Shown here one piece after another: positions 17,444-26,008 of a DNA stretch of 64,000 nt. Position 1 is the first letter of the stretch, and each line of letters starts with the position of its first letter. The notes beneath the pieces were generated by a model that did not search any database, was not told where the DNA came from, and saw only the letters and a program-made list of their open reading frames with translations. The position numbers and the translations under genes are program-made. This stretch comes from Oscillospiraceae bacterium. Lineage in GTDB: Bacteria > Bacillota > Clostridia > Oscillospirales > Oscillospiraceae. The DNA lies in contig SVLS01000001.1 in the NCBI GenBank assembly GCA_015067835.1, positions 62,001-126,000 of the forward strand, read 5' to 3'.

Positions 17444-17460
17444 CGTCAATTTTACTTCTA

Positions 17461-18384
17461 TCAAAAAATGCATAGCAGATAGCACAGATACAGCAGCCAC
17501 AGCAGGACGCCCTGCACGCGACTGCCTTTCTTCCACAACAGCAAAGGTACTGCCGCAATCAAAAGAATGACCGCAAAGCCCGGAAAGTCCACCAAAAGAT
17601 TTTGCTCGGAAATCGGCAAGCCCTGCCCTGACACCAGCGCAGAAAGGGGCAAAATCAGCGTTATGTCGATAATATTTGCTCCAATAATATTCCCCACAGA
17701 CATCGCCGCTTCTCCTTTTCGCAAGGCGGTCAAGGTGGTTACCAATTCCGGAAGTCCCGTCCCCACCGCCAGCAAGGTCACCGCAATGATTCGCTCCGGC
17801 ACGCCAAAAAAGATTGCTATTCCCTCACCGCCGGAAATCAGCAGCTGCGACCCGGCAATAATTCCGCCGCCACCCAGCAAAAACCGCCATATCCATTTTC
17901 CGGCCTGTGCAGAACGTTCCTCTGTTCGTTCCTTTCGTGCCTGACGGACATTTTCCATAATAAATCCCACGCAAATTACCGCCAGCAGACAACTTCCCCA
18001 GGCAGCTAATCTGCCGCCGGTGCAAGCCGCCCACAAAATACCTGCCGCAGCCAGCAACAGCAGGCAAGGAATCTGCAATCCCCGCTTCAGGGGCATTTTG
18101 GCGGTTGCCACCATTCCCGTTGCCAGAATCAGCCCTGTGTTGGCGGTGACAGATCCAAGTGCATTCCCCACCGCCATCTCCACTTTTCCCTGTGCCGCCG
18201 CCAAAACAGACACCATCATTTCCGGGAGTGTCGTTGCCAGACTGACCACCGTTGCACCAATTAAAAAAGCAGGCAAACCCAAGCCCCTTGCCAAGCCGCT
18301 TGCCGCCTCCACAAAAACATCTCCACCCTTGACCACCAGAAAAATTCCCAGCGCAAAAGCCAACAGGCTTCCCAAAAACTCCAT
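17461..18384 (-). CDS. sodium/calcium antiporter, CaCA superfamily (YrbG-like)
   Basis: A 307-residue membrane protein with the two inverted alpha-repeats of the cation/Ca2+ exchanger superfamily: GATVVSLATTLPEMMVS near residue 40 and AVGTGLPELVTTLTAL near residue 205, each carrying the ion-binding Glu. About ten helices are predicted. ATG 18384 is chosen because GGGGGAG lies 8 bases ahead; an in-frame start 11 codons earlier has no RBS. It exchanges Na+ (or H+) for Ca2+. Confidence 0.88.
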   Translation of the reverse strand: MEFLGSLLAFALGIFLVVKGGDVFVEAASGLARGLGLPAFLIGATVVSLATTLPEMMVSVLAAAQGKVEMAVGNALGSVTANTGLILATGMVATAKMPLKRGLQIPCLLLLAAAGILWAACTGGRLAAWGSCLLAVICVGFIMENVRQARKERTEERSAQAGKWIWRFLLGGGGIIAGSQLLISGGEGIAIFFGVPERIIAVTLLAVGTGLPELVTTLTALRKGEAAMSVGNIIGANIIDITLILPLSALVSGQGLPISEQNLLVDFPGFAVILLIAAVPLLLWKKGSRVQGVLLWLLYLCYLLCIF

Positions 18385-18447
18385 TCTCGCTTCTCCCCCA
18401 TCCTGCCCTTCGGACAACCTCTGTCCCTATAAAATATGCGCTGCGGA

Positions 18448-18476
18448 TTGATTCTTTCCTGCAATCGAGGTATAAT
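18448..18476 (+). promoter_or_regulatory. promoter of the amidohydrolase gene
   Basis: TTGATT (18448-18453), 17-base spacer, TATAAT (18471-18476), 24 bases before the ATG. Confidence 0.7.
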
Positions 18477-18499
18477 AAAAAAGGAAGGGGGGATTTTTT

Positions 18500-19357
18500 A
18501 TGAAAGCGGACTGCCATATTCACTTTGTGCTGGATGGAATCAACTGGAAAGCTGCCATTGACCGCCACAAAATCGCTCCCGCCCTTCCCTTTCTGCATCA
18601 GGCACTTGCAAAATACCGGGAGCAGGGTTACACCTATCTGCGTGATGGCGGTGACCGCTGGGGCGTGGGTGCAGCCGCCAGAGAATTGGCTCCGGAATAC
18701 GGCATTTCCTATGCCACGCCCCTTGCACCATTGTGCAAAAAAGGACACTACGGCAGTTTTATCGGTGAGACTTATGAAAATCTCCGGGAATATGCCGCAC
18801 TGGTAGAAAAAAATCGCCGCAGCGGCGGCGACTTTATCAAAATTATGATTTCCGGGCTGATGGACTTCAACAGAGCCGGGGTCTTGACAGAGGAGGGGCT
18901 CCCTCCCGGAGAAATTGCCCAGCTGATTCATATTGCCCACGAGGAGGGCTTTGCAGTAATGGCCCATTGCAACGGCTCTGCAGCCATTGCTGCGGCAGCA
19001 GCTGCCGGTGTGGATTCCATTGAACACGGTGCTTATGCCAACGACGATGCGCTGCAAACAATGGCGGCGCAAAAAACTGTCTGGGTTCCCACGCTGTCCA
19101 CCGTTGCCAATCTCCGGGGCACCGGGCGCTTTGATGAGGATGCGGTGGCCGCCATCTTTGAAAACGCTTCTCAAAATGTCAAAAAATTTGCTGCCATGGG
19201 CGGTCTGCTCGCTCCCGGCTCCGATGCCGGTGCCTGGGCTGTTCCCCACGGATGTGATACTGAGTATTCTCTTTTCCACAGCATTCTGGGCGATGACGCA
19301 TTGAAAATTTTATCGGCAGGTGTCAGCGCCGTGAAAGAAAAATTTCATCACCCCTGA
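18500..19357 (+). CDS. amidohydrolase-superfamily protein
   Basis: A 285-residue metal-dependent hydrolase. The DCHIHF motif (residues 4-9) gives the first metal ligands, FIKIMISGLM near residue 115 the position of the bridging Lys, VMAHCNGS near residue 153 and SIEHGAY near residue 174 two His, and LAPGSDAGAWAVPHG near residue 235 the Asp. It is shorter than most family members because it lacks the N-terminal beta-domain. Substrate is not evident. Confidence 0.8.
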   Translation: MKADCHIHFVLDGINWKAAIDRHKIAPALPFLHQALAKYREQGYTYLRDGGDRWGVGAAARELAPEYGISYATPLAPLCKKGHYGSFIGETYENLREYAALVEKNRRSGGDFIKIMISGLMDFNRAGVLTEEGLPPGEIAQLIHIAHEEGFAVMAHCNGSAAIAAAAAAGVDSIEHGAYANDDALQTMAAQKTVWVPTLSTVANLRGTGRFDEDAVAAIFENASQNVKKFAAMGGLLAPGSDAGAWAVPHGCDTEYSLFHSILGDDALKILSAGVSAVKEKFHHP

Positions 19358-19360
19358 AAA

Positions 19361-19395
19361 TAGCAAAATCCGCAGGTCGTCTGCGGATTTTGCTA
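19361..19395 (+). terminator. terminator-like perfect hairpin
   Basis: A 15-bp perfect stem, TAGCAAAATCCGCAG pairing with CTGCGGATTTTGCTA around GTCGT, directly after the amidohydrolase gene. The T-rich part lies within the distal arm. Confidence 0.65.
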
Positions 19396-19553
19396 CAAGA
19401 AAAAGAGGAGATGAAAAATGAAAAAGAGGAGTAGTTGAATCGTTTGATATCATCATACCCTCAATTTGTGAAGAAAAAAAGTGAATAATTATTAAAAATG
19501 TTTGAAGTTACGGTTTCATTTCTTAAATCTACCTTATTTCTGCCGGTTTTCAC

Positions 19554-19582
19554 TTTACAGTCACATTTTTTTGCGTTAAAAT
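19554..19582 (+). promoter_or_regulatory. promoter of the acidic membrane protein / gluQRS pair
   Basis: TTTACA (19554-19559), 17-base spacer, TAAAAT (19577-19582), 27 bases before the GTG start. Confidence 0.6.
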
Positions 19583-19608
19583 AAGTAACATTGAAGGAGG
19601 CGTTTTTC

Positions 19609-19971
19609 GTGAACGAGGACGAGAAAAAAGAATGGGAGCTTCTTGAAAAGGAGCTTTTGAAATATGATTTGCCTGATGACGAGACTTTGCTGGCGGACAT
19701 TTCCGCCCTTTTGCAGGACGACCGCCTGACGGAAGATACAGAAGTCGAGGTTCCGGCAGACGACCCGGTTCTTCCGGAGCTGGAGCAGGAATTAGCAGAA
19801 GAAAAGGAAGATTCCCTTCTGGCGCGCCGGGCAGAACGGAGAAAAAAGGATACCGCTGCCAAAGAACGGGATGACAAATGGGTGATCGGTTTGCTGATTA
19901 CCGCCTGTTTTCTCTGTGTCGGCATCATCGGTGTGCTGATTTATTGGCTGGAGAACTTTTTAAAGTTTTAA
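19609..19971 (+). CDS. small acidic protein with one C-terminal membrane helix
   Basis: A 120-residue protein with GTG start; AAGGAGG lies 8 bases ahead. Residues 1-75 are strongly acidic (many Glu and Asp), followed by a basic patch (RRAERRKKD near residue 80) and a single hydrophobic helix (about 97-117). This makes a tail-anchored protein with its acidic domain in the cytoplasm. No family is recognised. It is probably co-transcribed with the gluQRS gene, which starts four bases later. Confidence 0.65.
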   Translation: MNEDEKKEWELLEKELLKYDLPDDETLLADISALLQDDRLTEDTEVEVPADDPVLPELEQELAEEKEDSLLARRAERRKKDTAAKERDDKWVIGLLITACFLCVGIIGVLIYWLENFLKF

Positions 19972-19975
19972 CGAG

Positions 19976-20896
19976 ATGGAAGCTTGTAAAACTCCTGTCG
20001 GTCGTTTTGCGCCAACGCCTTCCGGGCGAATGCACCTTGGAAATGTTTTTGCCGCTTTGATTGCCTGGCTTTCTGTCAAATCCCGCAACGGCAGCTTTGT
20101 GCTGCGGATGGAGGATTTGGATGTCCAGCGAACCAGTGAGGAATTCGCCAGCCAGCTGCGGGATGATTTGCGCTGGCTGGGACTTTCCTGGGATTTGGAA
20201 ACTCCTGCGCAAAGCACCCGAAGTGCTGTTTATCAGCGCTATTGGGAGCAGTTGCGGGATGCTGACCTGCTGTATCCCTGCTACTGCACCCGCAGTCAGC
20301 TGCACAGTGTCAATGCGCCCCATCTTTCCGACGGTACTTATGTCTATCCCGGCACCTGCCGGAATCTGTCCGATGCGCAAAAAAGCGCTTTTCAAAGAGC
20401 GCCCGCCTGGCGTGTCAAGGTTCCAGATAAGGACTACTGCCTGACCGACCTGTGTCAGGGAGTTTTTTCCCAAAATCTTTCCCGTGACTGCGGAGATTTT
20501 GTGGTGCAGCGGGCAGACGGCGTTTTTGTTTATCAGTTGGCTGTAACCGTGGACGACGGAGAAGCCGGTGTCACCGAAGTGGTGCGGGGCGTTGACCTTT
20601 TGGGCTCTGCACCCCGGCAGATGTATTTGCAGGAGCTGTTTGGTTTTCCTCACCCTCAGTACGGGCACATTCCCCTCCTGGTTGCGCCGGACGGCCGCCG
20701 TCTCAGCAAACGGGACAAGGATTTGGATTTAGGCACGCTGCGCCTGCACAAAAAGCCGGAGGAAATCATCGGCTGTCTGGCTCATAGCTGTGGACTGCTG
20801 GAAGCCTATCAGCCCATTTCCGCTGCAGAGCTGGCTGGTGATTTTTCTTGGAAAAAGTTGAAAATGGATAATATCAAGTTGCAAATCCAAGGGTAA
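19976..20896 (+). CDS. gluQ: glutamyl-Q tRNA(Asp) synthetase (truncated GluRS paralogue)
   Basis: A 306-residue class I synthetase-like enzyme that attaches glutamate to queuosine-34 of tRNA-Asp. The HIGH-like motif is HLGN within FAPTPSGRMHLGNVFAAL (residues 11-27), and the KMSKS-like motif is LSKRDKD near residue 243. A CYC...YPGTC cluster near residues 100-125 fits the zinc site. The anticodon-binding domain of full GluRS is absent, as expected for this family. The start is 4 bases after the preceding stop. Confidence 0.88.
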   Translation: MEACKTPVGRFAPTPSGRMHLGNVFAALIAWLSVKSRNGSFVLRMEDLDVQRTSEEFASQLRDDLRWLGLSWDLETPAQSTRSAVYQRYWEQLRDADLLYPCYCTRSQLHSVNAPHLSDGTYVYPGTCRNLSDAQKSAFQRAPAWRVKVPDKDYCLTDLCQGVFSQNLSRDCGDFVVQRADGVFVYQLAVTVDDGEAGVTEVVRGVDLLGSAPRQMYLQELFGFPHPQYGHIPLLVAPDGRRLSKRDKDLDLGTLRLHKKPEEIIGCLAHSCGLLEAYQPISAAELAGDFSWKKLKMDNIKLQIQG

Positions 20897-20901
20897 GCCT
20901 C

Positions 20902-20929
20902 TTGAAATTATCCTGATAAATGGTATGAT
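20902..20929 (+). promoter_or_regulatory. promoter of the nucleotidyltransferase gene
   Basis: TTGAAA (20902-20907), 16-base spacer, TATGAT (20924-20929). Confidence 0.5.
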
Positions 20930-20961
20930 ATAGCTACAAAAAAACATAAGGAGACCATATT

Positions 20962-21888
20962 ATGGCAAAGAAACCTGTTTTAGTTGTAATGGCCGCCGGT
21001 ATGGGCAGCCGTTATGGCGGTTTGAAGCAAATTGACCCCGTTGGCAGTCAGGGAGAAGCTATTTTGGACTATTCCCTGTTCGACGCCCACGAAGCCGGCT
21101 TTGAAACAGCTGTCATCATTATTAAGGAAGCCATTCGCGAGGATTTTATGGCAACCGTTGGCAAGCGGCTGGAAAAGTGTCCAATGGAAATTCGCTATGC
21201 TTATCAGGAGCTGGACAAGCTGCCTGCCGGCTACTCCGTTCCTGCCGGACGGGTAAAGCCCTGGGGCACCTGCCACGCTGTTCTGTGCGCCAAGGATGAA
21301 ATCGGCGATGCACCCTTTGCGGTCATCAATGCCGACGATTACTATGGAAAATCCGCTTATAAGGTGATTTACAATGCCCTGTGCCAGGCGCAGGATGCTC
21401 AGAAGTATGATTACTGTATGGTAGGCTATCAGCTGGGCAACACCGTGACCGACAACGGAAGCGTCGCCCGCGGCATCTGCCAGGCAGATGAAAACGGCTA
21501 CCTGACCCAGGTAGTGGAGCGGACACGGATTGAGAAGTACGCCGGTGGAATCCATTTCACCGAGGATGGTGAAACTTGGGTTGATGTGTCGGCAGACACC
21601 ATCGTTTCCATGAATATGTGGGGCTATACACCCAGCTTCCTGAAGGAGCTGGAAGCTCGCTTCCCTCAATTCCTGGACACGCTGGCTGTTCAAAATCCGG
21701 AGAAAGCAGAGTTCTTCCTGCCCTTTGCCGTAGAGAATCTTTTGAGCGAAGGCAAGGCAACGGTAAAGGTTCTCCAGTCTCCTGACAAGTGGTACGGCGT
21801 CACCTACGCGGCAGACAAGCCGCAGGTGGTTGCGGCTCTGAAGCAGAAGACCGAGGAAGGCCTGTATCCCGACGGTCTGTGGAAATAA
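20962..21888 (+). CDS. sugar-1-phosphate nucleotidyltransferase family protein
   Basis: A 308-residue NTP_transferase-fold protein. The nucleotide loop is MAAGMGSRYGGLKQ (residues 10-23) and the metal-binding region is FAVINADDYYG near residue 116. Family members couple NTP to sugar phosphates. The specific sugar is not evident; the C-terminal region (residues 255-308) does not match GalU or RmlA length well. It is monocistronic, with its own promoter and terminator. Confidence 0.8.
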   Translation: MAKKPVLVVMAAGMGSRYGGLKQIDPVGSQGEAILDYSLFDAHEAGFETAVIIIKEAIREDFMATVGKRLEKCPMEIRYAYQELDKLPAGYSVPAGRVKPWGTCHAVLCAKDEIGDAPFAVINADDYYGKSAYKVIYNALCQAQDAQKYDYCMVGYQLGNTVTDNGSVARGICQADENGYLTQVVERTRIEKYAGGIHFTEDGETWVDVSADTIVSMNMWGYTPSFLKELEARFPQFLDTLAVQNPEKAEFFLPFAVENLLSEGKATVKVLQSPDKWYGVTYAADKPQVVAALKQKTEEGLYPDGLWK

Positions 21889-21901
21889 CATAATATTGAA
21901 C

Positions 21902-21931
21902 GACCCGGTGCATTTTGCACCGGGTCATTTT
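21902..21931. terminator. bidirectional terminator, stem GACCCGGTGCA
   Basis: GACCCGGTGCA-TTT-TGCACCGGGTC followed by ATTTT; it lies between two convergent genes. The same 11-bp stem recurs at 22490-22513. Confidence 0.85.
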
Positions 21932-21961
21932 GCGGACGTGCAATGCACGCCCGTTATTATT

Positions 21962-22183
21962 TTAGCAAAGCTTTGCGCCGATCATTTCCAATTCTTCATC
22001 GATTGCCGTCAATTGTCTTTGCAGGCGTTCAATTGCGCTCACCAGCATCTTTCTCCGTACTTTTAGCTCATCTTCACTGGATAAATACCAGCGCATACCG
22101 GCATCTTCACAATTGTAACATTCTTGCTCTGTGCAATCTACACAAGCTTCCGGCAAAGGATTTGCTTCCAGCCATTCCAACAA
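21962..22183 (-). CDS. small cysteine-cluster protein, unknown function
   Basis: A protein of about 73 residues. A CVDCTEQECYNC cluster (four Cys in 12 residues, near residues 16-27) suggests a metal-binding knuckle, followed by a basic helical region (KVRRKMLVSAIERLQRQL). A TTG start at 22183 or 22180 is preferred: AGGAGG lies 5 or 8 bases ahead, while the upstream GTG overlaps the RBS. No characterised homologue is known to me. Confidence 0.6.
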   Translation of the reverse strand: MLEWLEANPLPEACVDCTEQECYNCEDAGMRWYLSSEDELKVRRKMLVSAIERLQRQLTAIDEELEMIGAKLC

Positions 22184-22200
22184 TACCACCTCCTGCCGAT

Positions 22201-22229
22201 ATTATAGGCAAATTTTTGCTAATATTCAA
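22201..22229 (-). promoter_or_regulatory. promoter of the small cysteine-cluster gene
   Basis: Minus strand TTGAAT (22224-22229), 17-base spacer, TATAAT (22201-22206). Confidence 0.65.
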
Positions 22230-22283
22230 GCAGTATTTTTCAGTAGATAATATAGGTATCTATTGAAAAGGTGGTGCAAACCT

Positions 22284-22484
22284 ATGATCAGTTACGAGCC
22301 TCTGTGGAAAACAATGAGAGAAAAGGGTGTTACAACCTACACGCTGATTTACAAAATGGGTTTCAGCGCATATACCATCACTAATTTGAAGCGCAATAAG
22401 AGCATCACAATGAATACGATGGAAAAGCTCTGCAATGTGCTGCAATGTACACCCAACGATATTGTTGCTTTTACCCAAGATTAA
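22284..22484 (+). CDS. minimal XRE-family helix-turn-helix regulator
   Basis: A 66-residue protein consisting only of an HTH_26/Cro-type domain (AYTITNLKRNKSITMNTMEKL, residues about 30-50; CNVLQCTPNDIV at the end). ATG 22284 is used because AAAAGGTGG lies 8 bases ahead. Small regulators of this type (YozG-like) are common in Firmicutes. Its target is unknown. Confidence 0.8.
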   Translation: MISYEPLWKTMREKGVTTYTLIYKMGFSAYTITNLKRNKSITMNTMEKLCNVLQCTPNDIVAFTQD

Positions 22485-22489
22485 CAAGC

Positions 22490-22520
22490 GACCCGGTGCA
22501 AATGCACCGGGTCGTTTTTT
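22490..22520. terminator. bidirectional terminator, stem GACCCGGTGCA (second copy)
   Basis: GACCCGGTGCA-AA-TGCACCGGGTC followed by GTTTTTT. The stem is identical to that at 21902-21926. Confidence 0.88.
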
Positions 22521-22528
22521 ACATTATC

Positions 22529-23890
22529 CTAGAGCGTTGCGTGTTGGGCACGCAGTTTTTTGATTGCGGGGAAGTACCAGCAAAGCTCAGTTGCCAGACT
22601 CAGAATCCATCCAATGGGCCAAATCAGGTACAAAAATGTCAAATTTCCCGGCACTAACGGGTAGATGAACCATACCCAAGGCAGCCGCAGCAAGCACATA
22701 AAGATCAATGTAGAAGCAGTCGGAACCGTGGGTTTTCCCAATCCCCGCAGGGATGCTCCCAAAATTTCATTGATGCCACAGATAAAATAGGTACTGGAAA
22801 CCAGAACCATTTTTTGCTGAGCGTACATAATCACCGCAGGGTTATCCGTCATAATGGACGCCAGAGGTCCGGAGAATATGGCGGACAGCGCGCCCAGAGT
22901 TCCACCCATACAGACGGTAAGAAGCATACCGCTGCGGACAGATTTCTGCGCTCTGCCAATATTGCCCGCACCCACATTCTGGCTGACATAGGACATCACC
23001 GCCAGAGAAGGTGCCACCGAGACCTGGTACATCAAATTGTCATAGTTGTTGGCAATGGACATTCCGGTCGAGGCGTCCGGTCCGGAAGCATTAACCGCAG
23101 TAACAATCAGCACATTGGCAATGGAATACAGCGCTTGCTGCAAGCCCGCCGGAATGCCCACATGCAGCACCTGCTTCATTTCCATTTTATGGAAGCGCAC
23201 TTTCCGGAAAGACAGGCGTACAACGGTATCCGTATGGGTCAGCTTCCACAAAGCCAGTGTAGCAGACAGAAGCCAGGAAGCAATGGTAGCCATTGCTACA
23301 CCCACTACACCTGCTTTAAAGAAAGCCGTAAAGGCAAAGGTCAGCACAACCTTGACGACGCCACCGGAAATCGAATACATCATCGGCCGGCGGGTATCTC
23401 CGGAGGCGCGCAAAATCGCAGCAGAGAAATTATAAACAGCAGCAATGGGAACACCGGCAAAATACAGCCGGAAATACAAAGCTGCCTGGGGCAGCAGCTC
23501 CTTGGGGCAATTCATCCAGGTCAGAAATAATTCTGCGCCCAGGATGCCAATCACCATCACGATCACTCCGCCCACTGCAGCGAAAGCAATGGAGGTATGA
23601 ACCGCCCGTTCCACCGCTTCCGGATCTTTTCGTCCGATGTGCTTGGCAATCGCCACATTCGCACCGGCAGATACACCGATAACCAGGCAAGTAATCAAGG
23701 TGATCAGTACACCGCAAACACCAACCGCACCGATGGCCGTTCCTCCATCGTTACCAAACATTTTCAAGACGGTTGAGTCAATAATGTTGAACATGGACTG
23801 CAGGACGTTCATCAGCATAATGGGAACTGTCAGCCCCAAAATACCCTTTACAACCGAACCTTCCAGCATATTTACATTCTTGCTATGCAT
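22529..23890 (-). CDS. MATE-family multidrug/metabolite efflux transporter
   Basis: A 453-residue protein with twelve predicted helices in two six-helix halves, starting MHSKNVNMLEGSVVKGIL. The N-terminal half has NIIDSTVLKMFG and VGVSAGANVAIAKHIG, typical of the DinF/NorM-like branch in Clostridia. ATG 23890 is preferred because GAGGG lies 6 bases ahead. It exports cationic compounds by Na+ or H+ antiport; the substrate is not evident. Confidence 0.88.
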   Translation of the reverse strand: MHSKNVNMLEGSVVKGILGLTVPIMLMNVLQSMFNIIDSTVLKMFGNDGGTAIGAVGVCGVLITLITCLVIGVSAGANVAIAKHIGRKDPEAVERAVHTSIAFAAVGGVIVMVIGILGAELFLTWMNCPKELLPQAALYFRLYFAGVPIAAVYNFSAAILRASGDTRRPMMYSISGGVVKVVLTFAFTAFFKAGVVGVAMATIASWLLSATLALWKLTHTDTVVRLSFRKVRFHKMEMKQVLHVGIPAGLQQALYSIANVLIVTAVNASGPDASTGMSIANNYDNLMYQVSVAPSLAVMSYVSQNVGAGNIGRAQKSVRSGMLLTVCMGGTLGALSAIFSGPLASIMTDNPAVIMYAQQKMVLVSSTYFICGINEILGASLRGLGKPTVPTASTLIFMCLLRLPWVWFIYPLVPGNLTFLYLIWPIGWILSLATELCWYFPAIKKLRAQHATL

Positions 23891-23994
23891 ACGCATCCCT
23901 CTTTTCTGATTGAATGCCCGGCATTCATTCATCTTTTCAATAACGACTTATGCAAGCGCCTTAAGCATACACCTCTCCACCCGGTTTGTCAATC

Positions 23995-24029
23995 TAAAAT
24001 CCCCGGAAAACTTTTGTTTTCCGGGGATT
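23995..24029 (-). terminator. terminator of metG
   Basis: ATCCCCGGAAAAC (23999-24011) pairs with GTTTTCCGGGGAT (24016-24028), followed on the minus strand by TTTTAG. Confidence 0.8.
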
Positions 24030-24032
24030 GTT

Positions 24033-25994
24033 TCAGCACAGCTTTGCGCCGGCAGGGATGGCGTCATCCAGCATAATCAGATTCAGTTTCTCCTCACCCT
24101 TTTCCGTGTGAACGGCGCTGAGAAGCATACCGCAGGAATCCCGACCCATCATCTTCCGGGGCGGCAGATTGGTGATGGCTACCAGGGTTTTTCCAACCAG
24201 CTCTTCCGGCTTGTAGAACTTGGCAATACCGGAGAGAATCTGCCGGTCTGTACCGGTACCGTCATCCAAAGTGAACTGAAGCAGCTTGTCAGATTTCTTC
24301 ACCGGCTCGCAGGCCTTGACCTTCACTGCCCGGAAATCGCTCTTGCAGAAGGTGTCGAAATCCACAGTTTCCTCTGCGTAGGGCTCAATCTCAATGGGAG
24401 GCAGGGCTGCCTTCGCCTTTTCGGCATTGAATGCGTCAATTTCAGCCAGCTTTTTCTCCATATCCAGTCTTGCGAACAGGATTTCGCCGGCACCGACATT
24501 GCCGCCGGCAGGCAGAACACCAAAGCTTTCCAGGCTCTCCAAACCACCGTTTTCACAGTTGATTTGCGCCAGAATCCGCTTGGAGGTATCCGGCAGGAAG
24601 GGCTCCAGCGCCACCGCCGCAAAGCGGATGGCTTCCAGAAGATTATACAGCACCGTTCCCAGACGGGCGTGGTTGCTTTCGTCCTTCGCCAGCGCCCAGG
24701 GAGCCGTCTCGTCAATATACTTATTGGCACGGCGAAGCAGAACGAAAATCTCATCAATGGCATCCGCCACCTTCAGCTCGTCCATTTTTGCCTTCACCTT
24801 GCCGGGCATTGCCAATGCCACTTCCTTCAGCTCCTCATCCAGAGCATTGGGCATATTCGGCTGACAAATCTTGCCGCCGAAGTATTTATTGCTCATGGCA
24901 ACAGTACGGTTGACCAGGTTGCCCAAAATGTTGGCCAGCTCGCTGTTGATACGCTCAATGATCAGCTCATAGGTCATAATGCCGTCAGCAGCAAAGGGCA
25001 TTTCGTGCAGCACAAAATACCGCACGGCATCCACACCGAACATCTCCACCAAATCGTCGGCATAAATCACATTGCCCAGGCTCTTGGACATTTTATCGCC
25101 CTTCACCAGCAGCCAGGGATGGCCAAACACCTGCTTGGGCAGGGGTTCACCCAATGCCATCAGGAAAATCGGCCAGTAAATGGTGTGGAATCTGACGATG
25201 TCCTTGCCGATGAGGTGCAAATCCGCAGGCCAGAACTTCTTGTAATGAGGTTCGTGGTTGCCGTCGGGATCATAGCCGCAGAAGGTGATATAGTTGGACA
25301 GGGCATCCAGCCACACATAAACAACATGCTTGGGGTCAAAGTCCACCTGCACGCCCCAGGTGAAGCTGGTACGGGAAACGCAAAGATCCTGCAGACCGGG
25401 CTTCAGGAAGTTGTTAATCATTTCGTTTTTCCGGCTCTCCGGCTGAATAAATTCCGGATGTGCCTCAATATGAGCCATCAGCCGGTCCGCATACTTGCTC
25501 ATTTTGAAGAAGTAGGCCTCTTCCTCTGCATCCACACATTCCCGTCCGCAGTCAGGGCACTTGCCGTCCTTCAGCTGGCTTTCTGTCCAGAAGGATTCAC
25601 AGGGCGTGCAGTATTTGCCGGTGTATTTTCCCTTGTAAATATCGCCCTGCTCGTAAAGGCGCTTGAAAATCTTTTGGATTTTGGTTTTGTGCGCCGGGTC
25701 AGAGGTGCGGACAAACCGGTCATAGGTGGTGTTCATCAAGTCCCAAATGTCCTTGATCTGCCCTGCCACATGGTCCACATGCTCCTGCGGCGTAATGCCG
25801 GCAGCTTCTGCCTTTTGCTGGATTTTCTGACCGTGCTCGTCTGTGCCGGTCTGGAAATACACATCATAGCCCTCCTGCCGCTTATACCGGGCAATGGCAT
25901 CTGCCAGCACGATTTCATAGGTATTGCCGATATGGGGCTTTGCGGAAGTATAGGCAATGGCCGTAGAAATATAATAAGGTTTCTTTTCGCTCAT
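24033..25994 (-). CDS. metG: methionyl-tRNA synthetase
   Basis: A 653-residue class I synthetase that charges tRNA-Met. The HIGH motif is PHIGN at residues 20-24 and KMSKS is KMSKSLGN near residue 298. A zinc knuckle, CTPCESFW...CPDCGREC, lies near residues 127-150. The C-terminal 110 residues (KSDFRAVKVKACEPVKKSDK to the end) form a Trbp111-type tRNA-binding domain that supports dimerisation. The true start is 25994, with AGGAGG 6 bases ahead; the open frame continues upstream into the leader. Expression is controlled by a T-box leader. Confidence 0.96.
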   Translation of the reverse strand: MSEKKPYYISTAIAYTSAKPHIGNTYEIVLADAIARYKRQEGYDVYFQTGTDEHGQKIQQKAEAAGITPQEHVDHVAGQIKDIWDLMNTTYDRFVRTSDPAHKTKIQKIFKRLYEQGDIYKGKYTGKYCTPCESFWTESQLKDGKCPDCGRECVDAEEEAYFFKMSKYADRLMAHIEAHPEFIQPESRKNEMINNFLKPGLQDLCVSRTSFTWGVQVDFDPKHVVYVWLDALSNYITFCGYDPDGNHEPHYKKFWPADLHLIGKDIVRFHTIYWPIFLMALGEPLPKQVFGHPWLLVKGDKMSKSLGNVIYADDLVEMFGVDAVRYFVLHEMPFAADGIMTYELIIERINSELANILGNLVNRTVAMSNKYFGGKICQPNMPNALDEELKEVALAMPGKVKAKMDELKVADAIDEIFVLLRRANKYIDETAPWALAKDESNHARLGTVLYNLLEAIRFAAVALEPFLPDTSKRILAQINCENGGLESLESFGVLPAGGNVGAGEILFARLDMEKKLAEIDAFNAEKAKAALPPIEIEPYAEETVDFDTFCKSDFRAVKVKACEPVKKSDKLLQFTLDDGTGTDRQILSGIAKFYKPEELVGKTLVAITNLPPRKMMGRDSCGMLLSAVHTEKGEEKLNLIMLDDAIPAGAKLC

Positions 25995-26008
25995 ATTGTT
26001 CCTCCTTA

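Noticed and set aside
19401-19437. Tiny frames (6-8 codons) after the terminator at 19361-19395
   Set aside because: Purine-rich stretch with overlapping RBS-like and ATG-like strings; no downstream link to a gene.
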